Part shown: positions 28,499 to 36,724 of the stretch, in pieces
How positions within the stretch are numbered: position 1 is the first letter of the stretch
Layout: each line of letters starts with the position of its first letter
NCBI RefSeq assembly: GCF_019468465.1
Contig: NZ_CP080519.1
Location: 3,673,001 to 3,737,000, forward strand
Length of the DNA: 64,000 nt
Direction: 5' to 3'
Origin: Amycolatopsis sp. DSM 110486
GTDB taxonomy: Bacteria; Actinomycetota; Actinomycetes; Mycobacteriales; Pseudonocardiaceae
Notes under the pieces: model-generated
What the model saw: only the letters and a program-made list of their open reading frames with translations
The model's database searches: none
What the model was told of the DNA's origin: nothing
Position numbers and translations under genes: made by a program

Positions 28499-29295
28499 CG
28501 GACGAGAGTCGGGGGGTCGGCGGGACCGTCGGTCCGCCTTGGTCTGTCGACGTGCTGGCCGACCTCCACGCCGGCGTGCTGGACGAACACGAGGCGGCGC
28601 GGCTGTGGCCGCGGGTGCAGGCGGACCCCGAAGCGCGCGCGATCATCGAAGCTCTCGAGGCGACCACGGCCGATCTGGCCGCTCTGGCTCACGAGCCGGC
28701 GCCGCCGATGCCGGCCGAGTTCGCCGCGCGGATCGACCACGCGCTGGCCGCGGAAGCCGCGTCCCGGCAGGTCGCCCCCTTTCCGGCGTCCGGTTCCGCT
28801 CCGGCACCGGCATCGCTTGAGCCCGGCGTGGCGCCCGTGGTGGACCTCGCGGCAGCACGGCGGCGGCGGAACAAGCGGCTCGGCTGGGGCGCGGGGATCC
28901 TGACGGCGGCCGCGGCGGCGATCGTCGCGATCGCCGTGACGGTGCCCGGCCCGGCCCAGGAAACCGGCACTGGCGTGGCCGCTCCCGCGCCGGCGGGACC
29001 GTCCGTGGGTAGCGACGGCAGCGGGGCGGAAGCGCTGCTGGGCGGAGCCATGGGCGTACGCGACTTCGGCCCGCTTCAGGACGAGCAGCGCCTCGACGCG
29101 TGCGTCAGCGCGGCCGGTCTGGACCCGGACGTGCGGCCGGAGGGCATCCGGCCGGTGACCGTCGAGGGCAAGCCCGGCGTGCTGGTCATCTACACGACGG
29201 GTCAGCTCGCGCAGTTCCGCCTGGTGGCCTTCGGGGCCGACTGCGGGCCGGGTCACGCCGACAAGCTGTTCGACAAGGTCGTCGGCAAGAAATAA
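28495..29295 (+). CDS. Membrane-bound anti-sigma factor for SigM
   Basis: 266 residues. An N-terminal helical domain of about 100 residues ([20 protein letters not shown]) resembles anti-sigma cytoplasmic domains. A membrane helix lies near residues 126-149 ([20 protein letters not shown]) and the C-terminal 110 residues would be outside the cell. The zinc motif HxxxCxxC of ZAS anti-sigma factors is absent. The ATGA overlap with sigM supports the assignment. By position it corresponds to Rv3912 of M. tuberculosis, the predicted SigM antagonist. Release of SigM by proteolysis of this protein would be the expected mechanism but is inference. Confidence 0.8.
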   Translation: MTDESRGVGGTVGPPWSVDVLADLHAGVLDEHEAARLWPRVQADPEARAIIEALEATTADLAALAHEPAPPMPAEFAARIDHALAAEAASRQVAPFPASGSAPAPASLEPGVAPVVDLAAARRRRNKRLGWGAGILTAAAAAIVAIAVTVPGPAQETGTGVAAPAPAGPSVGSDGSGAEALLGGAMGVRDFGPLQDEQRLDACVSAAGLDPDVRPEGIRPVTVEGKPGVLVIYTTGQLAQFRLVAFGADCGPGHADKLFDKVVGKK

Positions 29296-29334
29296 CCGCT
29301 GGTCGGGACGGGCGAGTAGCGGCCGTCACCGTCG

Positions 29335-29360
29335 GGAACACCGCCACCTACCATCGTGTT
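29335..29360 (+). promoter_or_regulatory. SigR/SigH-type promoter of trxB-trxA
   Basis: GGAAC (29335-29339), 18 bp, then GTT (29358-29360) matches the GGGAAY-N18-GTT consensus of thiol-stress sigma factors (SigR in Streptomyces, SigH in mycobacteria). It sits 40 bp before the trxB start. trxBA is a classical target of these regulators, so disulfide-stress induction is expected. Confidence 0.7.
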
Positions 29361-29399
29361 GAGACCAGAGCACAGGTCACTACGAGCGGAGGTTCACGG

Positions 29400-30392
29400 G
29401 TGGCTGCCGAGGAAATCAGGAACCTGATCGTCGTCGGGTCGGGTCCCGCCGGTTACACGGCTGCGGTTTACGCGGCTCGCGCGCAGCTCGAACCGTTGGT
29501 GTTCGAGGGCACGCAGTTCGGTGGTGCGCTGATGACGACCACGGAGGTCGAGAACTTCCCCGGCTTCCGCGACGGCATCCAGGGCCCGGACCTGATGGAA
29601 GAGATGCGCAAGCAGGCCGAGCGCTTCGGCGCCGAGCTGCGCGCGGAGGACGTCGAGTCGCTGGAGCTGACGGGCGACGTCAAGTACGTGGTCGCGAACG
29701 GCAAGCGGTACGCCGCGCGCGCGGTCGTCCTCGCGATGGGCGCTGCGGCGCGCTACTTGAACGTGCCCGGTGAGCAGGACCTGCTCGGCCGCGGTGTGTC
29801 GGCCTGTGCGACGTGTGACGGCTTCTTCTTCCGCGACCACGACATCGCCGTGGCCGGCGGTGGTGACTCCGCGATGGAGGAGGCGACCTTCCTGACGAAG
29901 TTCGCCAAGTCCGTCACGATCGTGCACCGCCGTGACGAGTTCCGCGCGTCCAAGATCATGCTCGAGCGCGCCCGCGCGAACGACAAGATCAAGTGGCAGC
30001 TGAACTCCGAGATCACCGGGGTGGAAGGCGACGGCACCGTCAAGGGCCTGAAGGTCACGGACACCAAGACCGGCGACGAGAAGACGCTGGACGTCACCGG
30101 TTTCTTCGTCGCGATCGGTCACGACCCGCGCAGCGCTCTGGTGCGCGGCCAGGTCGACGTCGACGAGGACGGCTACGTGGTGACGCAGGGGCGCACGTCC
30201 TACACGAACGTGCCGGGCGTGTTCGCGGCCGGTGACCTCGTGGACCGCACCTACCGTCAGGCCATCACGGCGGCGGGTTCCGGGTGCAGCGCGGCCATCG
30301 ACGCGGAACGATGGCTGGCGGAGCACGGCGACGAGAACGCCCACGAGGCGTCCGAGCTGGTCGGCGGCGGCTACGGCGCCGGCACCCACTGA
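29400..30392 (+). CDS. trxB: Thioredoxin-disulfide reductase
   Basis: A 330-residue FAD/NADPH flavoenzyme that reduces thioredoxin. GTG at 29400 has GGAGG 9 bp upstream; the frame is open further upstream but overlaps the anti-sigma gene. The FAD-binding motif [16 protein letters not shown] is at the N-terminus, the redox dithiol CATC near 138-141, the NADPH motif [10 protein letters not shown] just after, and the second FAD motif [15 protein letters not shown] near the C-terminus. It forms an operon with trxA (32 bp apart) under a SigR/SigH-type promoter. It corresponds to trxB2 of M. tuberculosis. Confidence 0.97.
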   Translation: MAAEEIRNLIVVGSGPAGYTAAVYAARAQLEPLVFEGTQFGGALMTTTEVENFPGFRDGIQGPDLMEEMRKQAERFGAELRAEDVESLELTGDVKYVVANGKRYAARAVVLAMGAAARYLNVPGEQDLLGRGVSACATCDGFFFRDHDIAVAGGGDSAMEEATFLTKFAKSVTIVHRRDEFRASKIMLERARANDKIKWQLNSEITGVEGDGTVKGLKVTDTKTGDEKTLDVTGFFVAIGHDPRSALVRGQVDVDEDGYVVTQGRTSYTNVPGVFAAGDLVDRTYRQAITAAGSGCSAAIDAERWLAEHGDENAHEASELVGGGYGAGTH

Positions 30393-30424
30393 CTTTCCGA
30401 TACCGACCACCCGAAGGAGAAACC

Positions 30425-30751
30425 ATGGGCAACAACACCGTCAAGGTGACCGACAAGTCGTTCGTGGACGACGTCCTGACCAGCGAAAAGCCGGTCCTGG
30501 TCGACTTCTGGGCGACCTGGTGCGGGCCTTGTAAGATGGTCGCCCCGGTGCTCGAGGAGATCGCGGCCGAGAACGGCGAGAAGCTGACCGTCGCGAAGCT
30601 CGACATCGACGAGAACCCGAACACGGCGCGTGACTACCAGGTGATGTCGATCCCGACGCTGATCCTGTTTCAGGGTGGCAAGCCGGTGAAGCAGATCGTC
30701 GGCGCGAAGCCGAAGGCGGCTCTGCTGTCGGATCTGAAGGACGTCCTCTGA
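30425..30751 (+). CDS. trxA: Thioredoxin
   Basis: A 108-residue thioredoxin with the active site WCGPC (Cys33 and Cys36) in [19 protein letters not shown], the cis-proline loop SIPTLILF, and the usual fold length. ATG at 30425 follows AAGGAG at 7 bp. It receives electrons from the reductase encoded immediately upstream and reduces cytoplasmic disulfides. A strong hairpin terminator follows at 30776. Position matches trxC (Rv3914) of M. tuberculosis, between trxB2 and cwlM. Confidence 0.97.
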   Translation: MGNNTVKVTDKSFVDDVLTSEKPVLVDFWATWCGPCKMVAPVLEEIAAENGEKLTVAKLDIDENPNTARDYQVMSIPTLILFQGGKPVKQIVGAKPKAALLSDLKDVL

Positions 30752-30775
30752 TCGAGGCGGCGCTGTCCAGCTACT

Positions 30776-30819
30776 GAGAACCCGGGCCTGCGGGAATCGC
30801 CTCGCGGGCCCGGGTTCTC
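30776..30819 (+). terminator. Terminator after trxA
   Basis: A 13-bp perfect stem (GAGAACCCGGGCC with GGCCCGGGTTCTC) encloses a GC-rich loop that can itself pair. No T-tract follows, as often seen for terminators in high-GC actinomycetes. It lies 24 bp after the trxA stop. Confidence 0.8.
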
Positions 30820-31031
30820 GCACGTTCGGGCGAAGTGTCCGTGGCCATGATCACGCAGGTGCACGGGCGTGTCCGTCCTGCGGCGGCTTGCGCACTCCCG
30901 GGCACACCGACCGGGCCTGCGCGCTCACCGAGAGTTCACAGGGCACAATAGGTGCCCTGGGCTTACACCCACACAGGTTTTCTGTTTTCGCATCGAGCCG
31001 GTTTCGGTGCCCTAGGAAGAGCGAGGAGTGC

Positions 31032-32180
31032 ATGCGGGTACTCCGCCGCGGTGACGCCGGTCCGGACGTCGCCGAGATCAGGTCGATCCTTGCCGGGATG
31101 GACCTGCTCCCGCCGGTGGCGGGGACCGAGCAGTACGGCACCTTCGACGCCGCCGTCGAGCACGCCGTACGGGCCTTCCAGCAGCGTCGTGGGCTGATCA
31201 CCGATGGGGTGGTCGGCCCCGCCACGTTCCAGGCGATGAAGGGCGCGAGCTTCCACCTGGGGAGCCGTCCGCTGCAGTACATGCTGTCCTCACCCGTCCA
31301 GGGCGACGACGTGTTCGCGCTGCAGGAGCGCCTCACCGAGCTCGGCTTCGACGCCGGCCGCCCCGACGGGTATTTCGGCCCCCAGACCGAACGCGCCCTG
31401 CGCACCTTCCAGCGCGACATGCGCCTCGAACCCGACGGCATCTGCGGCCCGGCCACCATCCGCGAGCTGCACCGGCTTTCGTCGCCCCGCGCCCGCGGTG
31501 GCCGCCCCGTCTTCCTGCGCGAACAGGAACAGGTCCGCCAGGCCGGCCCCCGCCTGCGCGGCAAGCGCATCGTCATCGACCCCGGCCACGGCGGCGAAGA
31601 CCTCGGCGTGGTCGCCGGCGGCCTCCGCGAAGCCGACATCGCCTGGGACCTCGCCCGGCGGCTGGAAGGCCGCATGCAGGCCACCGGCATGGAAGCCCTG
31701 ATCTCGCGCGGCCCCAACCACAGCCCCACGGACTTCGAACGCGCCCGCTTCGCCAACGACGCCGGCGCGGACCTGTTCCTGTCGCTCCACAGCGACAGCA
31801 ACCCCAGCCCCCGCGCCCAGGGCATCGCCAGCTTCCACTTCGGCACCGGCAACGGCACCACGTCCACCGTCGGCGAACTCCTCGCGGGCTTCATCCAGCG
31901 CGAGGTCGTGGCCCGCACCGGCCTCCGCGACTGCCGTACCCACTACAAAACGTGGGAAATCTTCACCCGCACGCGCTGCCCCGCCGTCCGCGTGGAGATC
32001 GGCTACCTCACCAACCCGGACGACAGCCGCAAACTCGGCGACCCCGCCTTCCGCGACATCGTCGCCGAGGGCATCCTCATCGCCGTCAAGCGCCTGTACC
32101 TGCTGGGTGAAGGCGACCAGCCCACGGGCACCTTCACCTTCGCCGACGTGCTGGCGCACGAGCTGGCCAAGGCTGAGTAA
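31032..32180 (+). CDS. cwlM: CwlM-like peptidoglycan amidase-family regulator
   Basis: 382 residues from ATG 31032, with GAGGAG just upstream. Two peptidoglycan-binding modules come first (about 1-70, FQQRRGLITDGVVGPATFQ, and 80-150, RTFQRDMRLEPDGICGPATI). An amidase_3 domain follows with IDPGHGGEDLG, the Glu of LREADIAWDL, FLSLHSDSN and VRVEIGYLTNP, so the zinc-ligand positions look intact. There is no signal peptide, so it stays in the cytoplasm. In mycobacteria CwlM is a cytoplasmic protein that, when phosphorylated, activates MurA rather than cleaving the wall. Location after trxA is the same (Rv3915), so the regulatory role is the better guess. Confidence 0.88.
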   Translation: MRVLRRGDAGPDVAEIRSILAGMDLLPPVAGTEQYGTFDAAVEHAVRAFQQRRGLITDGVVGPATFQAMKGASFHLGSRPLQYMLSSPVQGDDVFALQERLTELGFDAGRPDGYFGPQTERALRTFQRDMRLEPDGICGPATIRELHRLSSPRARGGRPVFLREQEQVRQAGPRLRGKRIVIDPGHGGEDLGVVAGGLREADIAWDLARRLEGRMQATGMEALISRGPNHSPTDFERARFANDAGADLFLSLHSDSNPSPRAQGIASFHFGTGNGTTSTVGELLAGFIQREVVARTGLRDCRTHYKTWEIFTRTRCPAVRVEIGYLTNPDDSRKLGDPAFRDIVAEGILIAVKRLYLLGEGDQPTGTFTFADVLAHELAKAE

Positions 32181-32217
32181 CTCGTTTTCTACTTCACAAC
32201 CCCCGCATCTTCGCGAC

Positions 32218-32250
32218 TGAGCCGGGCCCTCCCTCCCGAGGCCCGGCTCA
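32218..32250 (+). terminator. Terminator after cwlM
   Basis: An 11-bp perfect inverted repeat (TGAGCCGGGCC with GGCCCGGCTCA) with an 11-nt loop, followed by CGTCTTTCCC. It lies 37 bp after the cwlM stop and closes the conserved cca-cwlM block. Confidence 0.75.
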
Positions 32251-33793
32251 CGTCTTTCCCTGCCGCCACTACGTCTTTCGGTCACTGCCCTCCACCACCT
32301 GACTCGCGCTGCGGTTCGCCTGCCCCGGATTGCTCGCCCTTGGCCGCTGGGCCGCGCGCAGTGGCATCTGGCACGACTGCGCGGCTGCAGGTCGCCGGGC
32401 TCGGCCATCGGCTCTCCGATACCGGCCTCCTGCCGCGACGGGCCGTTCTGCCGCCGCGGATCATCAGTCGCGGCTGAGCTCTGATTACCAACCACTGATC
32501 GCAGCTTCCCTCGACTCGCCACGGATCACCGAGGTGTGGGCCATCAGGCCAAGTTCCGATCACTGGCCGCCGATCGCTGCCCGGCCAGGGGACACAGGCC
32601 TCAACCCCAGTCACCGACCACCGGCCGCGACCTCCGATGACAGAGCCCTATCGCTTTCCGCAGCCCAGGTCAGTCGCCAGGCAATCCCACCGATTTCTGC
32701 AACCAAGCGCACTGCCCGGCCGACGCTGGGCACATGCTTTGTGGCGCCGGGCGCCGCCACCAAGGACCAGCCACTCGTTCCTGCGCCCAGGTGCAAGCCC
32801 TGCCATCGGCAGTAGTTCGCACTCAGCAGCCGGTGCGCTGGGTCCGGTTTCTGTTCACCGGCCCTGAACTCTGACGAATCCTCGATGCTCAGCAATGCGT
32901 CATCGCGGGCCCGCCGCCGCCGGGGCGCACCGCTCGTCGTCGAGGCCAGTCGCTGCGCAGAGACCCGGGCCGGGTTCCGACCGCTGCCCAGCGAGCTTCG
33001 ATCAGCACTCGTTGGTCGATGGTCGCGAAGGCCGATCCGCTGGTCGGCGTCCACTGCGTGCTGGGGCCCGGTCGCGAGACCGGCTCCCCAGGTTTGTAGC
33101 TGCGTACTTTTGGTCGCGGGCCGTTGCTCGCTGGTTGCCAACTCAGACCGACGCAGTCAATGGCTCCAACTCGGGGCCGCGAGGAGTCAGCCGTCAGAAT
33201 GCGTCGGCGCCGTTCGGCAGCCCTGGGTTGATGCCGCCGTTGGGCCCGGTTGGCGCAGCGAAGGCCCTTCGAGCTCGAAGTCGCCCAAGTCAGGACATAC
33301 GGGAGCGGCCGGAAGTCACCGGCTCCTACCGCCGATCCGCTGCCGCTCCAGCCAAGGGTGCACGGCCCACCCAAAGCTCATCGCCGACGCCGAGCGGTAT
33401 CCACCACACCCCAACCCGGCCGGACCCACCGTCACCGCAGCCTCGCGCCCCGACGTCCGCCCAACCCCGCACCCGGCCGTAGCACCTTCGGTGGACTTAC
33501 CCACACCCACTCTGGGTAGTCGCTCACATTCGTCGCAACCAGCCGCACCCAAGGCGTGACGCACCGCCCACCGCTGGCGCCCTGTGCATAACTGCGGCCC
33601 AGACCTCACCCCAAGCGGTGCACGGGCCAACCCAGGTGGAGTAGTCCACCGCCAACCCCGCAACCGGAGCCACGCAACCGCTTCGACAGCCCCAGCCGAC
33701 CGCCACAACCTATTGCGCCCGTCCCGCCGGGGACACACCACACCTTGGGGCAGCCCCCGCCCTCCTCGGGGGGCGTCCCCAGATCCAGTCTAC
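32251..33793. other. Gene-free region, C-rich on the top strand
   Basis: About 1.5 kb with no reading frame that looks like protein. Open frames occur in several overlapping phases and strands, with arginine/proline/serine-rich low-complexity translations and no ribosome sites. Short words recur (for example CCGATCCGCTG twice). No tRNA, insertion sequence or CRISPR repeats were recognised. It may be degenerate former coding sequence or structural DNA near the origin. Confidence 0.5.
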
Positions 33794-33867
33794 TCATCCA
33801 CAGGTTTTCCACCGCGCCTATCAGGGATCTGTGGATAACTCGGGGTTTCTTCCACAGTTGTGCACAG
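33794..33867. promoter_or_regulatory. DnaA-box cluster
   Basis: Within 75 bp there are CATCCACAG (33795), TTTTCCACC (33805), TTATCCACAG in reverse (33829-33838), TTCCACAG (33850) and TTGTGCACAG (33858-33867). TTATCCACA is the classical strong DnaA box and TTGTGCACA a known actinobacterial variant. AT-richer DNA with GGGTAAATCGGGTATTTCGGG follows. The cluster is 16 kb from oriC and upstream of a small gene. Confidence 0.65.
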
Positions 33868-33995
33868 CTGGGTAAATCGGGTATTTCGGGCTGGGTAAGA
33901 CCGTGGTAGGCGAGCGTCGCGAACATCTTTCGGGGGTGTGTCGAAGGGGTGGGGTCGGCGGCGACGTTCGGGGTGACGGGACAAGGAGGACTGCC

Positions 33996-34238
33996 ATGGG
34001 TGGCACGAAGTTGACCTCGGACGATGCGGTGCGTACGGCAACTGGGCAAGGGTTCGGTGAGTGGGGTGAGGTGCTCGACGCGTGGGGAGCGCGTGGTCAG
34101 GGGCACAGGGAGATCGTCGGCCGGCTCGTCGAGGAGCATCGGTTAGGCAATTGGTGGGCACAGACAGTGACCGTCGAGTACGAGCGGTCCCGGGGGTTGC
34201 GGCCGCGCACGGGGGTCGGGACGGGCTGTTCACGGTGA
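33996..34238 (+). CDS. DUF4287 domain protein (first half of a split gene)
   Basis: 80 residues from ATG 33996, behind a strong AAGGAGGA. The sequence (SDDAVRTATGQGFGEWGEVL, HREIVGRLVEEHRLGNWWAQ, TVTVEYERSRGLR) matches DUF4287. Related actinobacterial proteins continue directly into an SRPBCC domain. Here the frame diverges after RGLRPR and ends in TGA at 34236, while the SRPBCC part continues in another frame. The two overlap as GTGA. The pattern fits loss of one G in the GGGGG run near 34211, or two coupled genes. Function unknown. Confidence 0.7.
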   Translation: MGGTKLTSDDAVRTATGQGFGEWGEVLDAWGARGQGHREIVGRLVEEHRLGNWWAQTVTVEYERSRGLRPRTGVGTGCSR

Positions 34239-34543
34239 GTGCGAGCCGGACGATCGAGGCGAGCGTCGAGGATGTGTACAACGCCGTGGCCGAACCGACC
34301 GCGAGGGAAGAGTGGCTCGACGGCGATCAGCTCAGCACCAGAACGATGCAACGGAACAGGTCGGCGCGGTTCGAGTGGGGCGACGGGGCTACGCGGGTCA
34401 ACGTCGGGTTTGTCGACAAAGGTACGAAGACTCAGATCGCCCTGACGCACGAGCGCATTGTCGACGAAGAGACAACCAACGACTTCAAGGCCTACTGGCG
34501 CGACAGCCTCACCAAGCTCAAGAAGCAGCTCGAGAGCAGCTGA
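34235..34543 (+). CDS. SRPBCC/AHSA1-like protein (second half of a split gene)
   Basis: 102 residues from GTG 34235, overlapping the previous stop (GTGA). The sequence ASRTIEASVEDVYNAVAEP, then REEWLD, RFEWGDGATRVNVGFVDKG and AYWRDSLTKLKKQL follows a START/SRPBCC ligand-binding fold. Codons upstream of the GTG in this frame (HGGRDGLF) also align with the linker of intact DUF4287-SRPBCC fusions, which supports a former single gene. The 3' end abuts the opposing GNAT gene without a gap. Ligand unknown. Confidence 0.7.
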   Translation: MSASRTIEASVEDVYNAVAEPTAREEWLDGDQLSTRTMQRNRSARFEWGDGATRVNVGFVDKGTKTQIALTHERIVDEETTNDFKAYWRDSLTKLKKQLESS

Positions 34544-35221
34544 TCAAGCCCGCCCGAGACTCGGCTCCGCGGTCGTGATCGTCACCTGGCCGAGCAGCCG
34601 CTCCAACGCCGCCTCGACGTCTTCCTTCCAGGTGATCGCCGAACGCAGCTCCAGCCGCAGCCGCGGCCACTTCGAGTGCGGCCGCACCGTCTTGAAGCCG
34701 ACGCTCTGCAGGAAAGCCGCCGGCAGCACGCACGTGTGCTGGCCCATCGGGTCGAGCTCGTCGGGCACGGCGTCGCCGAAAGCCTCGATGGCGCGGACGC
34801 CGCGTTTGGTCAGGTCCTTCGCCACGGCCTGCACGAGCATCCGGCCGAGGCCGCCGCCGCGGAACTCCGGCAGGACCTGGAACGCGGTGAGCAGCACGGC
34901 GTCGGCGCTGGGCGGCGACGTGGGGAAGGCCAGGGAGCGCGGCACGGCGTTCGGCGGCGCGTACAGCACGAAGCCGACCGGCAGCGTGTCGCTGTAGACG
35001 ATGCGGCCGCAGGAGCCCCACTCCAGCAGCACGCTGGAGACCCAGGCTTCCTTCTCGACCTCGGTGGAGCCGAACTCCTCCGCCTGGGCCTTGAGATGCG
35101 GCGCGAGCTCCCAGTAGACGCACCGGCGGCAGCTCTTGGGCAGGTCTTCGAGGTTGTCGAGTGTGACGCCCACCACGCGACGCGACACCTGAAACCTCCC
35201 CGAATCCCTCACGACCGGCAT
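34544..35221 (-). CDS. GNAT family acetyltransferase
   Basis: The 225-residue protein has an acetyl-CoA-binding motif of GNAT type: LLTAFQVLPEFRGGGLGRML (R/Q-x-x-G-x-G/A form), preceded by the strand PVGFVLYA and followed by VAKDLTKRGVRAIEAFG. A cysteine-rich segment SCRRCVYWEL at residues 30-39 is typical of a group of actinobacterial GNAT proteins coded near cwlM and parB. It may correspond to Rv3916c of M. tuberculosis by position, which I could not verify. Substrate unknown. It is divergent from the aminotransferase gene. Confidence 0.72.
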   Translation of the reverse strand: MPVVRDSGRFQVSRRVVGVTLDNLEDLPKSCRRCVYWELAPHLKAQAEEFGSTEVEKEAWVSSVLLEWGSCGRIVYSDTLPVGFVLYAPPNAVPRSLAFPTSPPSADAVLLTAFQVLPEFRGGGLGRMLVQAVAKDLTKRGVRAIEAFGDAVPDELDPMGQHTCVLPAAFLQSVGFKTVRPHSKWPRLRLELRSAITWKEDVEAALERLLGQVTITTAEPSLGRA

Positions 35222-35321
35222 CCGCTCCCTGCAAGAGCGTAGGAACGACCGGAAGAGCCACTCGAAGAATAGGACGATGTGATGAGCGCCGGAAGAGCAG
35301 GGACCAGGAAGAGGCCCTGGT

Positions 35322-35327
35322 TACACT
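35322..35327 (+). promoter_or_regulatory. Putative -10 of the aminotransferase-ddl operon
   Basis: TACACT in an otherwise GC-rich spacer, placing the transcript start near 35334 and giving a short leader of about 38 bp before the ATG at 35372. The -35 is not clear. Confidence 0.4.
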
Positions 35328-35371
35328 CGATGGATCTACCCGTAGGTACCACCGAGCCCTCAGGTGTGTCG

Positions 35372-36691
35372 ATGACCGAGAACCGCCCCGTCAAGCCGCA
35401 AGCCGGCCGCCACAATCTCGACCCTCACCTCGACCGGTACGCAGCGCGCACCGCCGGGATGACCGCTTCGGAGATCCGGGCCCTCTTCGCGGTGGCGAGC
35501 CGGCCCGAGGTCGTGTCGCTGGCCGGCGGCATGCCGAACCTCGCCGCGCTGCCGCTGGACACGCTGTCGGCGCAGGTGGCGGAGATCATCGCCGACGAGG
35601 GTCTTGTGGCACTGCAGTACGGGTCGGCCCACGGCATCCCCACGCTGCGCGACCAGATCTGCGAAATCATGGCTCTCGAGGGCATCAAGGCGCACCCGGA
35701 CGACGTCGTCATCACCGTCGGTTCGCAAATGGGCCTCGACATGGTCACTCGCCTGTTCTGCGACCCCGGTGACATCGTGATCGCCGAAGGCCCTTCGTAC
35801 GTCGGCGCGCTCGGCTCGTTCGCGGCGTACCAGGCGAAGGTCGTGCACGTCGCGATGGACGACCAAGGGCTCGTGCCCGACGGGCTGCGCGAGGCGCTGC
35901 GGCAGGCCGAGAAGACGGGCCGGCGCGTCAAGTTCCTTTACACCATCCCGAATTTCCACAACCCCGCCGGCGTCACACTCGCTGTGGAACGTCGTGCGGA
36001 GATCGTGGAGATCTGCCGCGAGCACGGTGTGCTGATCGTCGAGGACAACCCGTACGGGCTGCTCGGCTTCGACGGCCAGACCTACCCGGCGCTGCGCTCG
36101 ATCGACCCCGACAACGTGGTGTACCTCGGCTCGTTCTCGAAGACGTTCGCCTCCGGCCTGCGCGTCGGCTGGGTGCTCGCGCCGCACGCCGTGCGTGAAA
36201 AGCTTGTGCTGGCAGCGGAATCAGCGACGCTGTGCCCGCCCACGTTCAACCAGATGATCGTCTCGCGCTACCTCGCGACGCACGATTGGATGGGCCAGAT
36301 CAAGAAGTTCCGCGAGAACTACCGCGAGCGCCGCGACGCGATGATCTCGGCGCTGAACCAGTACCTGCCGCCGGGCTGCTCGTGGACGATGCCCGAAGGC
36401 GGCTTCTACGTCTGGGTCACCGTGCCGGAAGGTGTTGACACCAAAGCGATGTTGCCGCGTGCGGTCACCGCGCGCGTGGCGTACGCGTCGGGTACCGGCT
36501 TCTACGCCGACGGTTACGGCTCGCGCCAGATGCGCCTGTCGTACTGCTACCCGACGCCCGAACGGATCCGCGAAGGCGTGCGCCGGCTCGCGGCGGTGCT
36601 GGAGTCCGAAATGGATCTCAGCCGCACCTTCGGTAGCGTGAAGGCACGCACCATCTCGGGGCCCGAAACCCCGTCGCCGGACACGGTCTGA
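35372..36691 (+). CDS. PLP-dependent aminotransferase (fold type I, MocR/AAT-like)
   Basis: 439 residues from ATG 35372. The aminotransferase core has SLAGGMPNLAALP, ALQYGSAHGIPTLRDQI, the N-x-P-D-type block FLYTIPNFHNPAGVTL, VEDNPYGLLGF and the PLP-lysine in LGSFSKTFASGLRVGWVLAP. No winged-helix DNA-binding domain is present, so it is an enzyme rather than a MocR regulator. The family includes 2-aminoadipate and branched-chain aminotransferases, and the substrate is open. Upstream in-frame starts exist (GTG 35279, ATG 35330), but a TACACT element overlaps that stretch. It lies 33 bp before the Ddl gene, so the two are probably cotranscribed. Confidence 0.85.
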   Translation: MTENRPVKPQAGRHNLDPHLDRYAARTAGMTASEIRALFAVASRPEVVSLAGGMPNLAALPLDTLSAQVAEIIADEGLVALQYGSAHGIPTLRDQICEIMALEGIKAHPDDVVITVGSQMGLDMVTRLFCDPGDIVIAEGPSYVGALGSFAAYQAKVVHVAMDDQGLVPDGLREALRQAEKTGRRVKFLYTIPNFHNPAGVTLAVERRAEIVEICREHGVLIVEDNPYGLLGFDGQTYPALRSIDPDNVVYLGSFSKTFASGLRVGWVLAPHAVREKLVLAAESATLCPPTFNQMIVSRYLATHDWMGQIKKFRENYRERRDAMISALNQYLPPGCSWTMPEGGFYVWVTVPEGVDTKAMLPRAVTARVAYASGTGFYADGYGSRQMRLSYCYPTPERIREGVRRLAAVLESEMDLSRTFGSVKARTISGPETPSPDTV

Positions 36692-36724
36692 CCGGTCCGC
36701 AGCAAAACCTAAGGAGTTCCCACG

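Noticed and set aside
32251..33793. Candidate small proteins of 60-225 codons on both strands after cwlM.
   Set aside because: Frames overlap each other on both strands, have biased Arg/Pro/Ser composition, and none has a convincing start or homology I recognise.
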